From Trichostrongylus colubriformis (Eukaryota > Nematoda > Chromadorea > Rhabditida > Trichostrongylidae), in the NCBI GenBank assembly GCA_963978905.1, contig OZ022260.1, forward strand, positions 37,961,326 through 38,025,325: a DNA stretch of 64,000 nucleotides, given 5' to 3'. The notes beneath the pieces are model-generated. The model ran no database searches. It had not been told where the DNA came from and saw only the letters and a list, made by a program, of their open reading frames with translations. The translations under genes were made by a program, and so were the position numbers. Below, piece by piece: positions 46,601 through 56,900 of the stretch (the stretch's first letter is position 1; every line of letters starts with the position of its first letter).

Positions 46601-49600
46601 ACACTAATAGTTATGTAGGCCCGAGCAGGTTCAAGCTTCCTTCGAGAAAATCTCCGACAGTGGGCGCATTTTGGGTTGAAAGTGGGGGTCGTATTCGCAT
46701 TCTTTAAAACAACCACAGACACCCACCCACCTTTAATGAAATTTTTGGCCGGTTGCTCGATCGATAATCATATTTTGTACCAGGTGACAGTGGTATAATC
46801 ATGGATTGACGCTTTTTGGAAGACAAGTCGAGTATAGTCCTCTAGATGCCAGACTCCGCCCAGGGCTCAGGGAGTATTCGCATGCTTCCATGATTCCTTA
46901 TAAGGAGTAGGACACCACGGAAGACCCTGCGGTGACAGTTCTTAAGGCGTCCCATGCGAGTCGTACAACGTACAATTCTTCAAGATTTGTCGAGGGGGTT
47001 GGCACAAAGACACTCTCCTTGTAAGCGTCGTATGTTTCTAAAATTCCTCTAAATGTCAGACTCCACCCAGGGCTCAAGAAGTATTCGCATGCTTCCATGA
47101 TTCCTTATAGGCCTCAGATAAGTCAAATAATCTGAGCTGGACTCTTTATTTCCGTTCCAATTTTTATTCCCTTTACAATAATGGTAAAATACTAAATACT
47201 AGCTTCTAAATATCTGCAGGAAAGCCCCTGAATCGCCTAAAAGGCATCTTCGGAGAGTTGAAGTAAAGAGTGAGACCGTTCGAATTATAAAAATAAGGTG
47301 GTTAGGGGCGGATATGAGAGATGTATGTGAGACCTATTGCTATTAACAAGGCAATAATCTGCTTCCCTTAAAATGATGGGATTTCTTTCGAACAAAAAGA
47401 CCATTTTGATTTTGATTTGTGCAGACCATTTCCATTGATATGTCTCTTTGAAGATACAGATCATCAGAAAACAAGTGAAATATCAAAATGATTTTAATAT
47501 AAGACCTATTGCTATTAACAAGGCAATAATCTGCTTCCCTTAAAATGATGGGATTTCTTTCGAACAAAAAGACCATTTTGATTTTGATTTGTGCAGACCA
47601 TTTCCATTGATATATCTCTTTGAAGATACAGATCATCAGAAAACAAGTAAAATATCAAAATGATTTTAATATAAAAATACGTTAAAGGCATACCTCACGA
47701 TTAATTGTAAGCATTATTGCGCCCATTACTAAGAACAGGGATTCTCGCTCATTTACAAGAAGAAAAAAGAACGAAAGGACCTAAGAACAAGAGGTCACTT
47801 GACACAGTCCTCGTACGAGTACGCAGCCTAGAAACGAGTATTTGCTTGGTTTTATCACTCAGATATCAACGATAGCAACTGTTTCGCCCGTCTACCGTTT
47901 CAGAAGTCTACCCGCCTCAAGAAGGTAAAAGATTTATCTGATTACCGCGTGATGTGCCTTTGAAGGAATCGTTCACGAAAATTCCATTAATTTTTCTCTG
48001 GAAATCACTCTACTATCTACACGATGAGAGCTGGGAAATTTCCTTGATTCATAAGCAGTGACAAAAGAAACTGCAAAAAGCGCAGATAGTTTGAATTCTC
48101 GCCACAATGTTGTAGAGCCGTTAACGGGCACAGCGAAGTTCAAATTTTCGCGCCCAATGCTGAGTTGCTTCTTACCCTGCGTCCTTGACCACGTGACTGG
48201 TGCCTCTTTGCTCCTCAACACTCTAGCGTCCGAACCCACTTGGACAATTCTCTGTTCTTGTATATGCGCGTGAAACTTTGCATGCGGCTCTGAGTAAGCA
48301 AATACAACATCAATATGTGGGTGGCAGAAGAACTTGAACATATGGACCCGTGGACGTTTTCACCACGAAAGCTCAGACGTCAAGCAGCACGTGATTCCGA
48401 TCGATACGGCTTTGATACGATACGATAGGTATCTTTCTGTTATCACGCTCCTTACTCTATACTTCAGTAATTATTCGACAAAGTCGACCCTAGGAGCGGG
48501 CTAGGATAAGAAAGGCCGCTGAAGCTGTAGAGGCCGCCTCCGTCACAGATCAGGGGCGCTTTTTTTGAGGGGGATCCCACCGCAGATAGGCTTACTGGAC
48601 CCCTAGCTTCCAAGTGAATCACAAATTTTCAGTGAATCACAGTTTCCAAGTGATTCACAATCACACGTCAGAGATTCCTCATCACCTACATCCCCTACCA
48701 CAGTCTTTAAATTTCATGGACGATTCCTTCAAACAGAACCAGAACGATTACCCCAAGGGTACTTTTTGTCACACTACTGATCGCTCATGCAGATAATTAA
48801 AGCTTCTGCAATCGAAAAGTTTGCAAAACTCTGTGGGCTTTCTACGTAATCGGCAATTGAGGGACTGTTATCGTCAAGACGGTTAGATGTTCATTTCTCA
48901 GCACCGATACTCAAGTTTTTCTATCACCAACGTCAGCAAGTTAGTACCATGTTGTTCTGAGAAGGGGCAGGGTGTAGAGACAGGTGACGCGCATTTCCAC
49001 TCTCATGTTGTCGAATCCCGCATCGACGCCCTCCCAGACCAACTAAGCATTCCATCCTTACGGAGTTGGTTAAGTTGATTAATTGGTACCAGAATCGCCT
49101 GGGAGAAAAAAGCATCCACTTGTAAATCGGTTGGCTCCCTCAAGTCATTGTAGGGCAAATCGCATTCATCTGCCACCTCGATTCTGTGTGAAATTAGATG
49201 CGTGGCTTATCCTGCTAAGGGGATTGATTCACACTGAAAGCTTCACTTTTGATCTTTTTACCTCCGGGAATTTTAGAAAAAGTTTGGCCAAGAAAGTCCG
49301 TCAAGATACTCAGAAGTATAGCTACATGTCCAGCTGCTTACGCTATTTTGAACGAAAAATGCCTGGCTCATTTCAAAGTGTTACATAAAAAGCAGGCAAT
49401 CACTATGTGCGCTATCCGACGTCCCCCGACGAACTGTAACTGATCGGGGAAGATGCGGGCTACACCATAATCACACCCCAGCCGTAAACGATTAACGACG
49501 ATCTAATCACGTTTGTTACATAAACACATCGTTTTCACCGCCATAATATGTGGCGAAACTCGTCCGGACGAGCTACGCGAACCAACTGATCAAGGTGACA

Positions 49601-52600
49601 GGAAACACCTGCAGAAAAAGGAAATTACATTTAACAACATGTTGCCTTGATTGAAAAATCCGGTATAGTCATAGTAATCTGTTTGGTGTGAGCCAGTACC
49701 CAAGGGTGCGCCATGTATTTGTTCCGTTAAAGGCAGCTTTAGGGGAAATTCGGACGAAAAGTAAAAGAAGTAGTGAATATGAAAGCCGAGATGACTGGTA
49801 ACAGGACAGTGGAGGAAAAACGGATGGAAATGGCCAAAAGCCCGAGAAATAGGACCCCTTCCCACCGTTGGTTCTAGGCGCGGACGACCTTTCCCTCAAG
49901 AGGCGGATAGTCCGCATAGGTTCTCCATTGGCATTACCAAGACGTAAACATGAAGGGATGTTCGGAAATGCGACGGCATCTATTTTCATGTGGTGACTTT
50001 TAAGCTAAAAGTGAGAAAGCGCGCTGCGATACTTTCAATCCTGCCAATCTCCTTGACCAACCTCACCATGACCAACCACTAATCACGTCGCCTGGAGGCG
50101 GGCTGCCCTAAACCAAGGCGGCTTGCCCTGACGAGGCCGCCTTCGCCACAGTTCAAGGGGGCGCCTTCCGCGGGGGATTCGCCATGCATAGGCCTTTCAG
50201 ACCGGTAGTTTTTCACTAAATGACTCCTTTTGGGACCCACATCACTCACATTACCCCTGACACTGTCTTTAAGAGTTATTATGACTATAATGGCTTTGCA
50301 TAGAAGTGCGAAAGTAATCTTCAGTTTGATTGATTCACATTTTGATTTGTTAATTTACAATAATAACTTTCGCATGGCGGGCTAAGGAGAAAATCAGCAG
50401 CTATCAAAAACCAAAAAATTTCATTAATTCACAATGTTTTGTAGAATTCCTGCTAAGTTTCATATCTTTTGGAAAGTATGATCTCAATCAGTTAACCCAG
50501 TAGCGATGGGGAGAAAATTGGTTGGTTGGTTGTCCCATTGGGCGTGTTAGTTGCCCCATCAGTTCATGCAAAAATTTTAAAAAAATCGCAAGGACGCAAA
50601 ATCGTAAAACTGGCGGCGGCCTTATATTTGATATCCAAAAAGTTGTCCCTCCCCCTCTCCTTTCATTGATATAGCACAGTGCTTTGGTATTATAATTCTG
50701 GCCAATCATGAAAAATTCAGTATCAGTTGATAGAGCTAAAAGTATGACACCCCGCAGACTTTGATCCAGTGGGTCATGTGTACCCAGTGCAGCGCCTCCA
50801 GGTGCTGCGCTATTTTCACGCCTTACGGACGATATCGAAATCAATATCGGGCTTTCCCATATCATAGTGTCTTCGGAATGTGTTCGTTCCACTGTATCAC
50901 CGCAACAGAAAGTCGTCTGATACGGCTTTTCTCAGAAACGTGTTCTGTGGGGCCTATCGGGCGTCAGTCATCCCTACTTAGCAAGAGCATTAAGACGAGG
51001 GGGGGGGGACACCCTTGTATTTATATAGCCGTGCCATAAACGTCTCTGGAAGATTGTAGGGTTACGCTAAACAATTTCACGAAAAGGAACGGGTTTCAAA
51101 AGAAAACTCTTTAGATATCGATAAATAATGCAATTAATAGCCGTTCTTTAACGGTAATAAAAGTGTATTATGATGGTTCAATTCAGTCGTCATAAAAGGA
51201 AACTCCACGGTGACTTAGGCTGAGACCAACCAGAAAAATGAAAACCGGTTGAAAATATCTATTTTTCTGCATTCCTGACAGGATTGATGACGTCTCCAAA
51301 TGCCCCTCCCTCTAAACCAATTATTTACATAACTTAAAAATTAAGTACTTCAGAAAGTAACCAGTTTAGTGCTCATTCCAAGGCTGATTTTCAAGTCAAA
51401 GTTGGCTGTTGAAGATGCAGGGCCAAATGTGTAGGAACCAGAGTCTACTTGACCTTGTGTGTCAAGGAATGGTAGGGATAGGGTTGAAAGATGAAGTACC
51501 ATAAAAACCAGCATCTCTCGCCGATCTTTTTATGAGAGAACTTGTTCAGGTGAATCCTTTCTAGAGAATTTTCCGAATATTTCTGAATTTCTAGCATTAA
51601 TTGTATGAATGTCAAATCACTAATTATATATTATTACATAAGCAGTAATACATTAGAAGTTTTACCACATCAGGTGGAATGTTCACCTAGCCAACTTCGC
51701 AATTTTTAGCTACAGACGGAGCGACAAAACTAAGAGACGGAAACTTCCCTTCCAAAGGATCCGCAATCGTGAATGGACTCAGAAGTGCATGGCGTATCCC
51801 GGATAGGTTGGCTAAGGTGATGTAATTCATCAAATTCTATTATCACGGGACACAGATTTGAAAAAAAATCAACGATGCGTCCCTACTCGTGTAAATTGAT
51901 ATGGCTCAAGTATTACGCCATGCATTTGGTGGCTAATTCAGAAATTGTAACGGTGCAGAGTGGCATTGCTTTGAAATTGTAGCTTGGAGATTTGTTAGCT
52001 CTTCCGGGTTCAGTGTTGTGCCTGCTATGGTCCCCTCCGAAAGTCTGTCAGTGGACTTATTCGGCACTAATAATAAAATGATAAGTATGAGAAGAGTAAA
52101 ATGATAAGTAGACTATGGAAAATGGTAAAATAACCACATAGAGATGAGGGAGGAGGTGGGAAGAGTAATAAGAAACGCCCTAGTGCCTCGGCTTCCTACG
52201 CACACTCGACGGAAACCTCATAAACCGATAAAGGATCCCTCCCCCTCGACTCCCACAGAGAGGAAGGGGAAAGCACCATAAATCAAATATTAAGCGGATG
52301 GTGGCTGAGACGTCCTGCAGCTGCGCCACGCACTGGTACTCAAAATTTTTAGGAAACACTGATGGTAGCCGAATTGAAGCGTGTGCAGACATTTTCCCCG
52401 CGCACTGGAATGGGAATGACCCGAGTTCGTGGCGAATCGGATTCTTCACTCAGAATTTCAGGACAACTTTTGAGAGTATCCCAGAATTTCAGGACAACTT
52501 TTTGGAGTATCCCAGAATTTCAGGACAACTTTTGGGAGTATCCCAGAATTCCAGGACAACTTTTGGGAGTATCCCAGAATTTCAGGACAACTTTTGGGAG

Positions 52601-53934
52601 TATACCAGAAATTCAGGACAACTTTTGGGAGTGGGAGTATCCCAGAATTTCAGGACAACTTTTGGGAGTATACCAGAATTTCAGGACAACTTTTGGGAGT
52701 ATCCCAGAATTTCAGGACAACTTTTGGGAGTATACCAGAATTTCAGGACAACTTTTGGGAGTATCCCAGAATTTCAGGACAACTTTTGGGAGTATCCCAC
52801 GAAACAGAACGGAACACCCGTTGAACTCAAATGGAAACGGCGCAGTCGGTGATATGGGAAGAATGGAAAAGCTGACAAGAATCGATGAGTCAAAAACGGG
52901 ATCTGGGTGACGGAGGCGAATGCTAAAGAGGCAGTGTTGCTGAAGAAGTTGATTAAGGCAAGTGAGAAGGTGGGAACCTGAAGTGGAACGTCTGATGGGT
53001 AACGGACTTGCTCTGACCCATGGAAGAAGGCGAGAGAGTTGAAAAATGGGCCAATTTCCTGCTTCTTTGCATGGTATGTCTTCACATCACACACCTAATC
53101 CTTCTTTGCATTACTAGCTTCAGACCGATCCGTTGCATCGATTTGTTACCCATACCCAGAGGTATGTTACCCTATGCTTCCCATCTGCAGAGGTTAGGAT
53201 AACTTACCTCTGAGAACAAATCATTTCGTTTGACAACAGGCCATCGGATATCAGAGGAAAGCCCCAATCTGAATTTCATTGAAACCATCAACAGCGCTGT
53301 AAAAATGGAGGCTGACGGAGGATGTTCTGCAATATTTCTTTCTGCTTGTGTGCGGCGGTAATTTTTGAAGGGGACAATAGCTTTTTTCGGATACACATGC
53401 AACAATGCATTAGACTTTTCTGAGAAGGTCGTTTTTTCGAAACTCGATCACATCGGCGATGTATTTCTCTTCTTTGCCTGGAACCCGAAAGATGAGAATC
53501 GAGGAAAATGGAGAGGGTGCAGGAGGAAAGAATATAAAAAGCTATCGGCTGTGGGTCATACGTTTAGTTTGACAACAGGCCTACTTCACATTGAAATAGC
53601 TAATGCTAATAAAAAGATCATTTTATAAGAACCTACAAGACATAGAAATGCAGATAAACAACAAAATAAAAGTAAACAACAACAAAATGAAAGAGCAGCT
53701 TGCCTGTAACTCCGTAGAATTATCATAGAGACGTTGTATAACGTCAAATTGAGTGTGATTCCGTGGTAAAAGTCGGTAGACGCTGACAACTTCTGCTGAA
53801 GGGCTAGCGTCGTCAGTAGACGATGTCGTCGTCGTTGGCAAGAATTCGTCGACATCGTCGTCAGCGAAAATCGCGCCGAACAGACCGGCGACGGCGACGA
53901 CGACGACGACGACCACATCGCGAGCGCGACGCAT
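34437..53934 (-). CDS. Secreted zinc carboxypeptidase, M14A family (CPA-1)
   Basis: Eleven exons, 5' to 3': 53704-53934, 42318-42454, 41583-41784, 40549-40650, 39092-39214, 38907-39021, 38493-38565, 37985-38123, 35113-35197, 34964-35053, and 34445-34567 (unspliced stop at 34437). All phases fit; about 475 aa. The signal peptide has a Val-rich core (MRRARDVVVVVV...), followed by an activation propeptide (SVYRLLPRNH; LNFWKTAKNLNGFWDVMV) and a basic activation region (HRKVQRRLR). The catalytic domain keeps zinc ligands H208, E211 (IHAREW) and H350 (TLHTYSQ), R270 (LWRKNR), N295-R296 (DLNRNFD), Y403 and catalytic E426 (LELRP). E410 occupies the residue-255 specificity position. It should be secreted as a zymogen and remove C-terminal residues from peptides, probably in digestion or processing. 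Oddities: a GC donor after exon 1, an 11.2-kb first intron full of repeats, and an uncertain C-terminus (see 33919-34232). No ShK domain was seen. Confidence 0.92.
34692..34852. repeat. GC-rich MITE family copy
   Basis: Contains GCCGGCAGCAGGGCGTGACT, CTGTCTCGTTGCCTGCTTCG and CACTGCCTGTGAACGCAG, and ends GGCGCAAAGTATGAACGCGG. Lies in the intron between the last two certain CPA-1 exons. Confidence 0.75.
36416..36660 (+). repeat. tRNA-derived SINE
   Basis: The head resembles a decayed tRNA gene: an A-box-like stretch TGGTGTAGTGACAGGTGGCG, then TTACTCTTATGGTGCGGTGA and a B-box-like GGTGATCAGTGCC. The body (GAACTGGTACCAGAAGCGTC; TCCACCTGCCACCATGATTT) ends near GCGCGGCGCATCCCAGCAAG. The same head and body occur at 48966, 61078 and 55228, and inverted at 17990 and 45980. 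Sits in an intron of CPA-1. Confidence 0.75.
37164..37596. repeat. 433-bp foldback element, copy 1
   Basis: TTAAAGGAATCGTCCACGG at the left is the complement of CCGTGGACGATTCCTTTAA at the right, and complementarity continues inward almost to the centre (arms about 190 bp, GC-rich core with CGTCCGCCG). Both ends include TTAA. Open frames on the two strands encode near-identical peptides, a signature of the palindrome and not of genes. Lies in a CPA-1 intron. Confidence 0.92.
39352..39763. repeat. Foldback element, copy 2 (diverged)
   Basis: About 412 bp with ends TCAAAGAAATCGTCCACGG and CCATGGACGATTCCTTGA and a GGTGGGCGGGGCCTCC core, clearly the same family as 37164-37596 and 45398-45830 but more decayed. 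In the CPA-1 intron between the IHAREW exon and the next. Confidence 0.85.
40198..40335. repeat. Degenerate MITE (TTAGGCCGCCGTCAGACTT family)
   Basis: AAGGCCAACGCTAGACTTTG at the left and CAAAATCGCGAAGTCCGATG at the right match the termini of the copies at 1806 and 4459. Confidence 0.6.
40200..40540. other. Intron segment of CPA-1 with no further gene
   Basis: Apart from the degenerate MITE I see nothing coding between the IHAREW exon (ends 40549) and the foldback element. Confidence 0.4.
41818..41890 (+). repeat. tRNA-like pseudogene or SINE head
   Basis: TGGCGCAGTGGTTAAAGTAC fits the tRNA A-box consensus exactly at its core (TGGCnnAGTGG), and about 45 nt later GGGTTCTAGAAAT resembles a B-box. 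The arms do not fold into a clean cloverleaf by eye, so I call it a relic and not a working tRNA. It lies in the second intron of CPA-1 on the opposite strand. Confidence 0.5.
42163..42264. repeat. Two-copy tandem repeat, 51-bp unit
   Basis: The unit GAATTAATATTAATAGAAAT...CACAGAA occurs twice in direct succession with no visible change, so it duplicated recently. Intronic in CPA-1. Confidence 0.9.
43638..43735. repeat. (AAT)n microsatellite
   Basis: Nearly 100 bp of AAT/TAA units, interrupted once. It produces artificial poly-Ile (plus) or poly-Leu (minus) open frames. Confidence 0.97.
43890..44010 (+). repeat. Diverged relative of the 172-bp tandem unit
   Basis: Matches pieces of 47331-47674: TTCGAACAAAGA, GATATCTCTTTCAAA and GATTAGAAAACAATTGAAAT. 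Confidence 0.6.
45335..45372. repeat. (TTTA)n microsatellite
   Basis: Run of TTTA units next to the foldback element at 45398. Confidence 0.9.
45398..45830. repeat. 433-bp foldback element, copy 3
   Basis: Same length and ends as 37164-37596 (TTAAAGGAATCGTCCACGG ... CCGTGGACGATTCCTTTAA), with arms that mirror almost to the centre. Both strands give the same leading peptide (MRFCVTHTFMLYLPNVGLMQ), direct proof of palindromy. Inside the first intron of CPA-1. Confidence 0.93.
45980..46060 (-). repeat. SINE head, minus strand
   Basis: Reads on the minus strand as GCAGTGACAGGTGACCCAAA, then CCACTCTTATGGTGCGGGGA and TCGCATCCCGC, i.e. A-box-like and B-box-like segments of the tRNA-derived family. 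Confidence 0.65.
46841..47109. repeat. Direct repeat pair, about 62 bp each
   Basis: 46841-46902 and 47048-47109 share GGGCTCAGGGAGTATTCGCA (GGGCTCAAGAAGTATTCGCA in the second) and CATGCTTCCATGATTCCTTA, spaced 207 bp apart. Confidence 0.85.
47331..47674. repeat. Tandem duplication, 172-bp unit, two copies
   Basis: The unit starting GACCTATTGCTATTAACAAG is repeated at 47503 with only a few substitutions. The minus-strand frame across it repeats its own peptide (DDLYLQRDISMEMVCTNQNQ), a consequence of the duplication. Confidence 0.93.
47960..48365. repeat. Degenerate foldback element
   Basis: TGAAGGAATCGTTCACG at the left; GTGAAACTTTGCATGCGGCT, CAAATACAACATCAATATGT and CCCGTGGACG at the right. 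These are in the same order as in the intact copies but strongly mutated. Confidence 0.6.
48966..49215 (+). repeat. tRNA-derived SINE
   Basis: GGGTGTAGAGACAGGTGACG (A-box-like), then CCACTCTCATGTTGTCGAAT with TGTCGAATCCC (B-box-like). The family body follows (TTGGTACCAGAATCGCCTGG; AATCGCATTCATCTGCCACC). Confidence 0.75.
50575..50626. repeat. Half-copy of the TTAGGCCGCCGTCAGACTT MITE
   Basis: CGCAAAATCGTAAAACTGGC followed by GGCGGCCTTA matches one terminus of the family; the other end is missing. Confidence 0.5.
52453..52798. repeat. 31-bp minisatellite, about 11 units
   Basis: The unit begins GAATTTCAGGACAACTTTTG and continues GGAGTATCCCA, repeating every 31 bp. TATCCCA and TATACCA variants alternate irregularly, and there is one 6-bp insertion near 52630. 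Because 31 is not a multiple of 3 and the unit has no stop, all three plus frames stay open, giving 182-184-codon frames with a 31-residue period. Lies in the first intron of CPA-1. Confidence 0.95.
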
Positions 53935-56900
53935 GGCGACTGGCGCGGCAATCTGCGCCTCTGACGCCACTGCACTATTTCACGACGATCCAGTTTCGGG
54001 GACATGGACCGGGTTTCCCCCCACGGGGGCTCCGCCTACATCGCTATCATCTCCAGTTGCATGGACGTCTCAATGACGATCATCGTCAGACACACACACG
54101 CACAATGTGAAAGATTTATCCGACCCGGCTATTCGAAATTCGATACAATCGAGGAAAACACACGATAAAAAAGAAAGAGAATGAGAGTGAGAGACGGGAG
54201 GCACATAAAAAAGATGACACACGGGAAATAGCGCATCATCAAGAGAGACACAGGTGTTCAGAAGGCAGCTGGAACGTATAAAGGGGAAAGCTAACACATA
54301 ATTATGTGTGATTATTACAGCTTAAAAGAGGCAATTTCAAACCTATAAGGATCTTCGATGGTAAAACTGCTATGAAAAACATATGAACGTGACTTCATTA
54401 CGATATATCCGATACTAGACTTCGATTCTGGATGCATTCACTGTACATGCGGAGATTCGATGTGAAAAAATATCGAGCAAGTCGTCAGTTGTTGTTTGTG
54501 TAGGAGACACGCCCCTTGTGGATGACCACGCCTACGATCGACCGTGCTCTTTTTATCGTTAGTTATCGGCCATTGCGAATGATGGTTCGCCGGGAGAAGC
54601 CAGTACGAGATCTTCTGAAATTTACCATAATTAAATTGTTTTGCGCATTAGTGTGAAATTCCGGCTACCCAACGGTTAGTTCTATTTTTTGATTACAGTG
54701 CAACTCCTTTTACGGACATGTCGTACCTGGGGACAGGTTTCTGAGAGAAGGAACAGTAAATGCCGTTTTTATGGTCTTTCCATAGATTCACCTCTAGAGA
54801 GCATTTGTCAAGGCTTTAGGAAAGAGAACAGAAAAGGAGGTATTCTGGCGGCCCTTGCAGGCGACGCCTGTACAGATGAAGTTCTGGAAGGCAGCCGCTG
54901 CGGCTGCAGGGAAGATCAGAGGAGAAGGCCGATTTCACAGGTTGCTGGGAAATGGACCCCTGGTAGAGCTAGAGGTCTGGTATGGGTAAGTCAAAGAGGA
55001 TTTCGATGATGCCAGTGCTATCGGGAGATAGGGCAGAAATACGAGGGAGTGGACGACTTGTAATGAAAATACCGCTTGGAACGGCAGTTTCATCCCGGAT
55101 TCATGGGACCCAGACTTCAAAAGCAGGGGGGAAAGTAGGGCAGTACACGTGCATCGCTTCCTACAGTGCGATTTGCACAGTATTAAGCCATTAATTGCGA
55201 GATTCACAAATGGTCACAATGTGAAACTAATCGGCGGTGTAGTGATGAGTAGCGTTATTACCATTAGCATGATCTGGGGATCAGACCCTGGATCATTACT
55301 TGCCCATGTGGACCAAGACCTCCATAAGGTCCAGAAATCGGTACAGGACACGTCTGGGAGAATCTAAACTAGGTTAGCCCTCGAAAGTCATTGTCTAAGC
55401 TGAATTGCGCTCAAAAACTATTAATATTACGATTACGATTCCACATGAGAGTGTAATGCGCAGCTCATCCCGAAAATAGACGGTTCAAAGCATATTGTGC
55501 AATTTTTCTTGTGGATTTTTGATTTTTATTTTCTTCTTTTTCCCGTATATGCATTGTGTTTCATCAGTTCCATACAGGACATACTACTAACTTTTCTGAG
55601 TTCTTCGGGGATGCTTCATGTTTTTGTTTTTCGCTGAGCCATTTGCGTACGGGAATTGAAAGTGTTGTACTGTACGAATTAAGGGGCTGTACTTAGGCAT
55701 TAGGTGGATGTAATTTGAGGCACTCAACTGTGATGAAATGAATGATTAACAACAACAATAACTGAGACTCCAAAATAATTATTTGAAAAGACTCAAAAGA
55801 CTTCAAAAGTCTCAAATGTTTTTGCGATATTTTCAATATTTCGGTGTATAGCACCTTATTCAGGACTCAGACCTGACCCACATGCATCGAATTTCTGCAA
55901 AATATTAGGAAAAATTCTAAGACTTTTGAGGGGTCCTTTGAGTTGTTTTTTCGGATAAATATTTTGGAGTCTCAGTCATTGTCAAACACTTAGATCATCA
56001 TGTGGATCCGGAACAGCACAATGCCTAAGTATAATTATAGGATTATTTTTATTGCAGTCAAAAAATAAATTAAATGATTTACTGAAAGTGGACTGGGCGT
56101 CACCACGGTTATGGGTCTACCTACACTCAACAGCAGGAATGGACATCGAGCAATTTCTTTGAGTCAATCGCTATGCAGTGTTCTTCATTCCAGTATCAGA
56201 AGAGTTAACACGAAACCGTTCGACGAAATATGAAAGGATAGAATGTGGCGCAGAAGGGCCTGTGCGGCATCGTGAAGTCTTGATAGACGACCAGAGCGCG
56301 GGAAAATCATAGCACGGAGCGGCTTGACACCAAGTCCGGGTGCACTACACTGAGGAGCTTGGCAGAGTGGGGCATTGAAACCGCATACTTTCTATACCAT
56401 TACATTCTTTCTATATTATATTATAATGTTTTCGAGACTCAAGATCGCTGATGACCTTGATGATTGCTACTAAAGGCTTGAGATTTGTCAATCAACTCCT
56501 GTACGAGATGCGCCATACATAATCTCACATTCAGAATCGTACTAGTACCTAAATGCTCCTATGCCATTACATTCAGTTACAGTGTACTAATAGATGTTTT
56601 CATCGTCTCAGATTTATCTTGGCGGGTCCGGAATTAATATTTTTGCAAATTGCCTCGGCAGAAAACTCGGCATCATCTGGTGAGGATTGCTCAATGTACC
56701 AAAATGGAAACACTACTCTGCACACCCGAATGATGACAACGATTTCTAAGTGAGCCAATGGTCCCTATTCCCGCTCGAATAGTCGAGATTGCCGCAAACG
56801 GTGTGCAACACAGTGTCATGACCGACCGCTACACATCTGGGAAATAGCTGGGCGCGTCTCAACCTATGGGATAGAACTTTATTCACATTTACACGACTCT

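Larger units (their letters stand above)
42455..53703. other. 11.2-kb first intron of CPA-1 (GC-AG)
   Basis: Minus-strand donor CAG|gcaagc after the signal-peptide exon, acceptor gatttcag|CTG before the propeptide exon. The body contains microsatellites, a foldback element, at least two SINEs, a 172-bp tandem duplication with a diverged third copy, a direct repeat and a minisatellite. I saw no additional gene inside it. Confidence 0.75.

Noticed and set aside
49590..49989. Overlapping minus-strand frames of 91-106 codons
   Set aside because: No recognisable domain and inside the CPA-1 intron; probably part of an unclassified repeat.
52453..52798. CRISPR-like array
   Set aside because: The units are directly adjacent with no unique spacers and the setting is eukaryotic, so it is a minisatellite.
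52298..52910. Overlapping 182-184-codon frames with periodic sequence
   Set aside because: Produced by a 31-bp minisatellite without stops; the frames begin and end in unrelated intron DNA.
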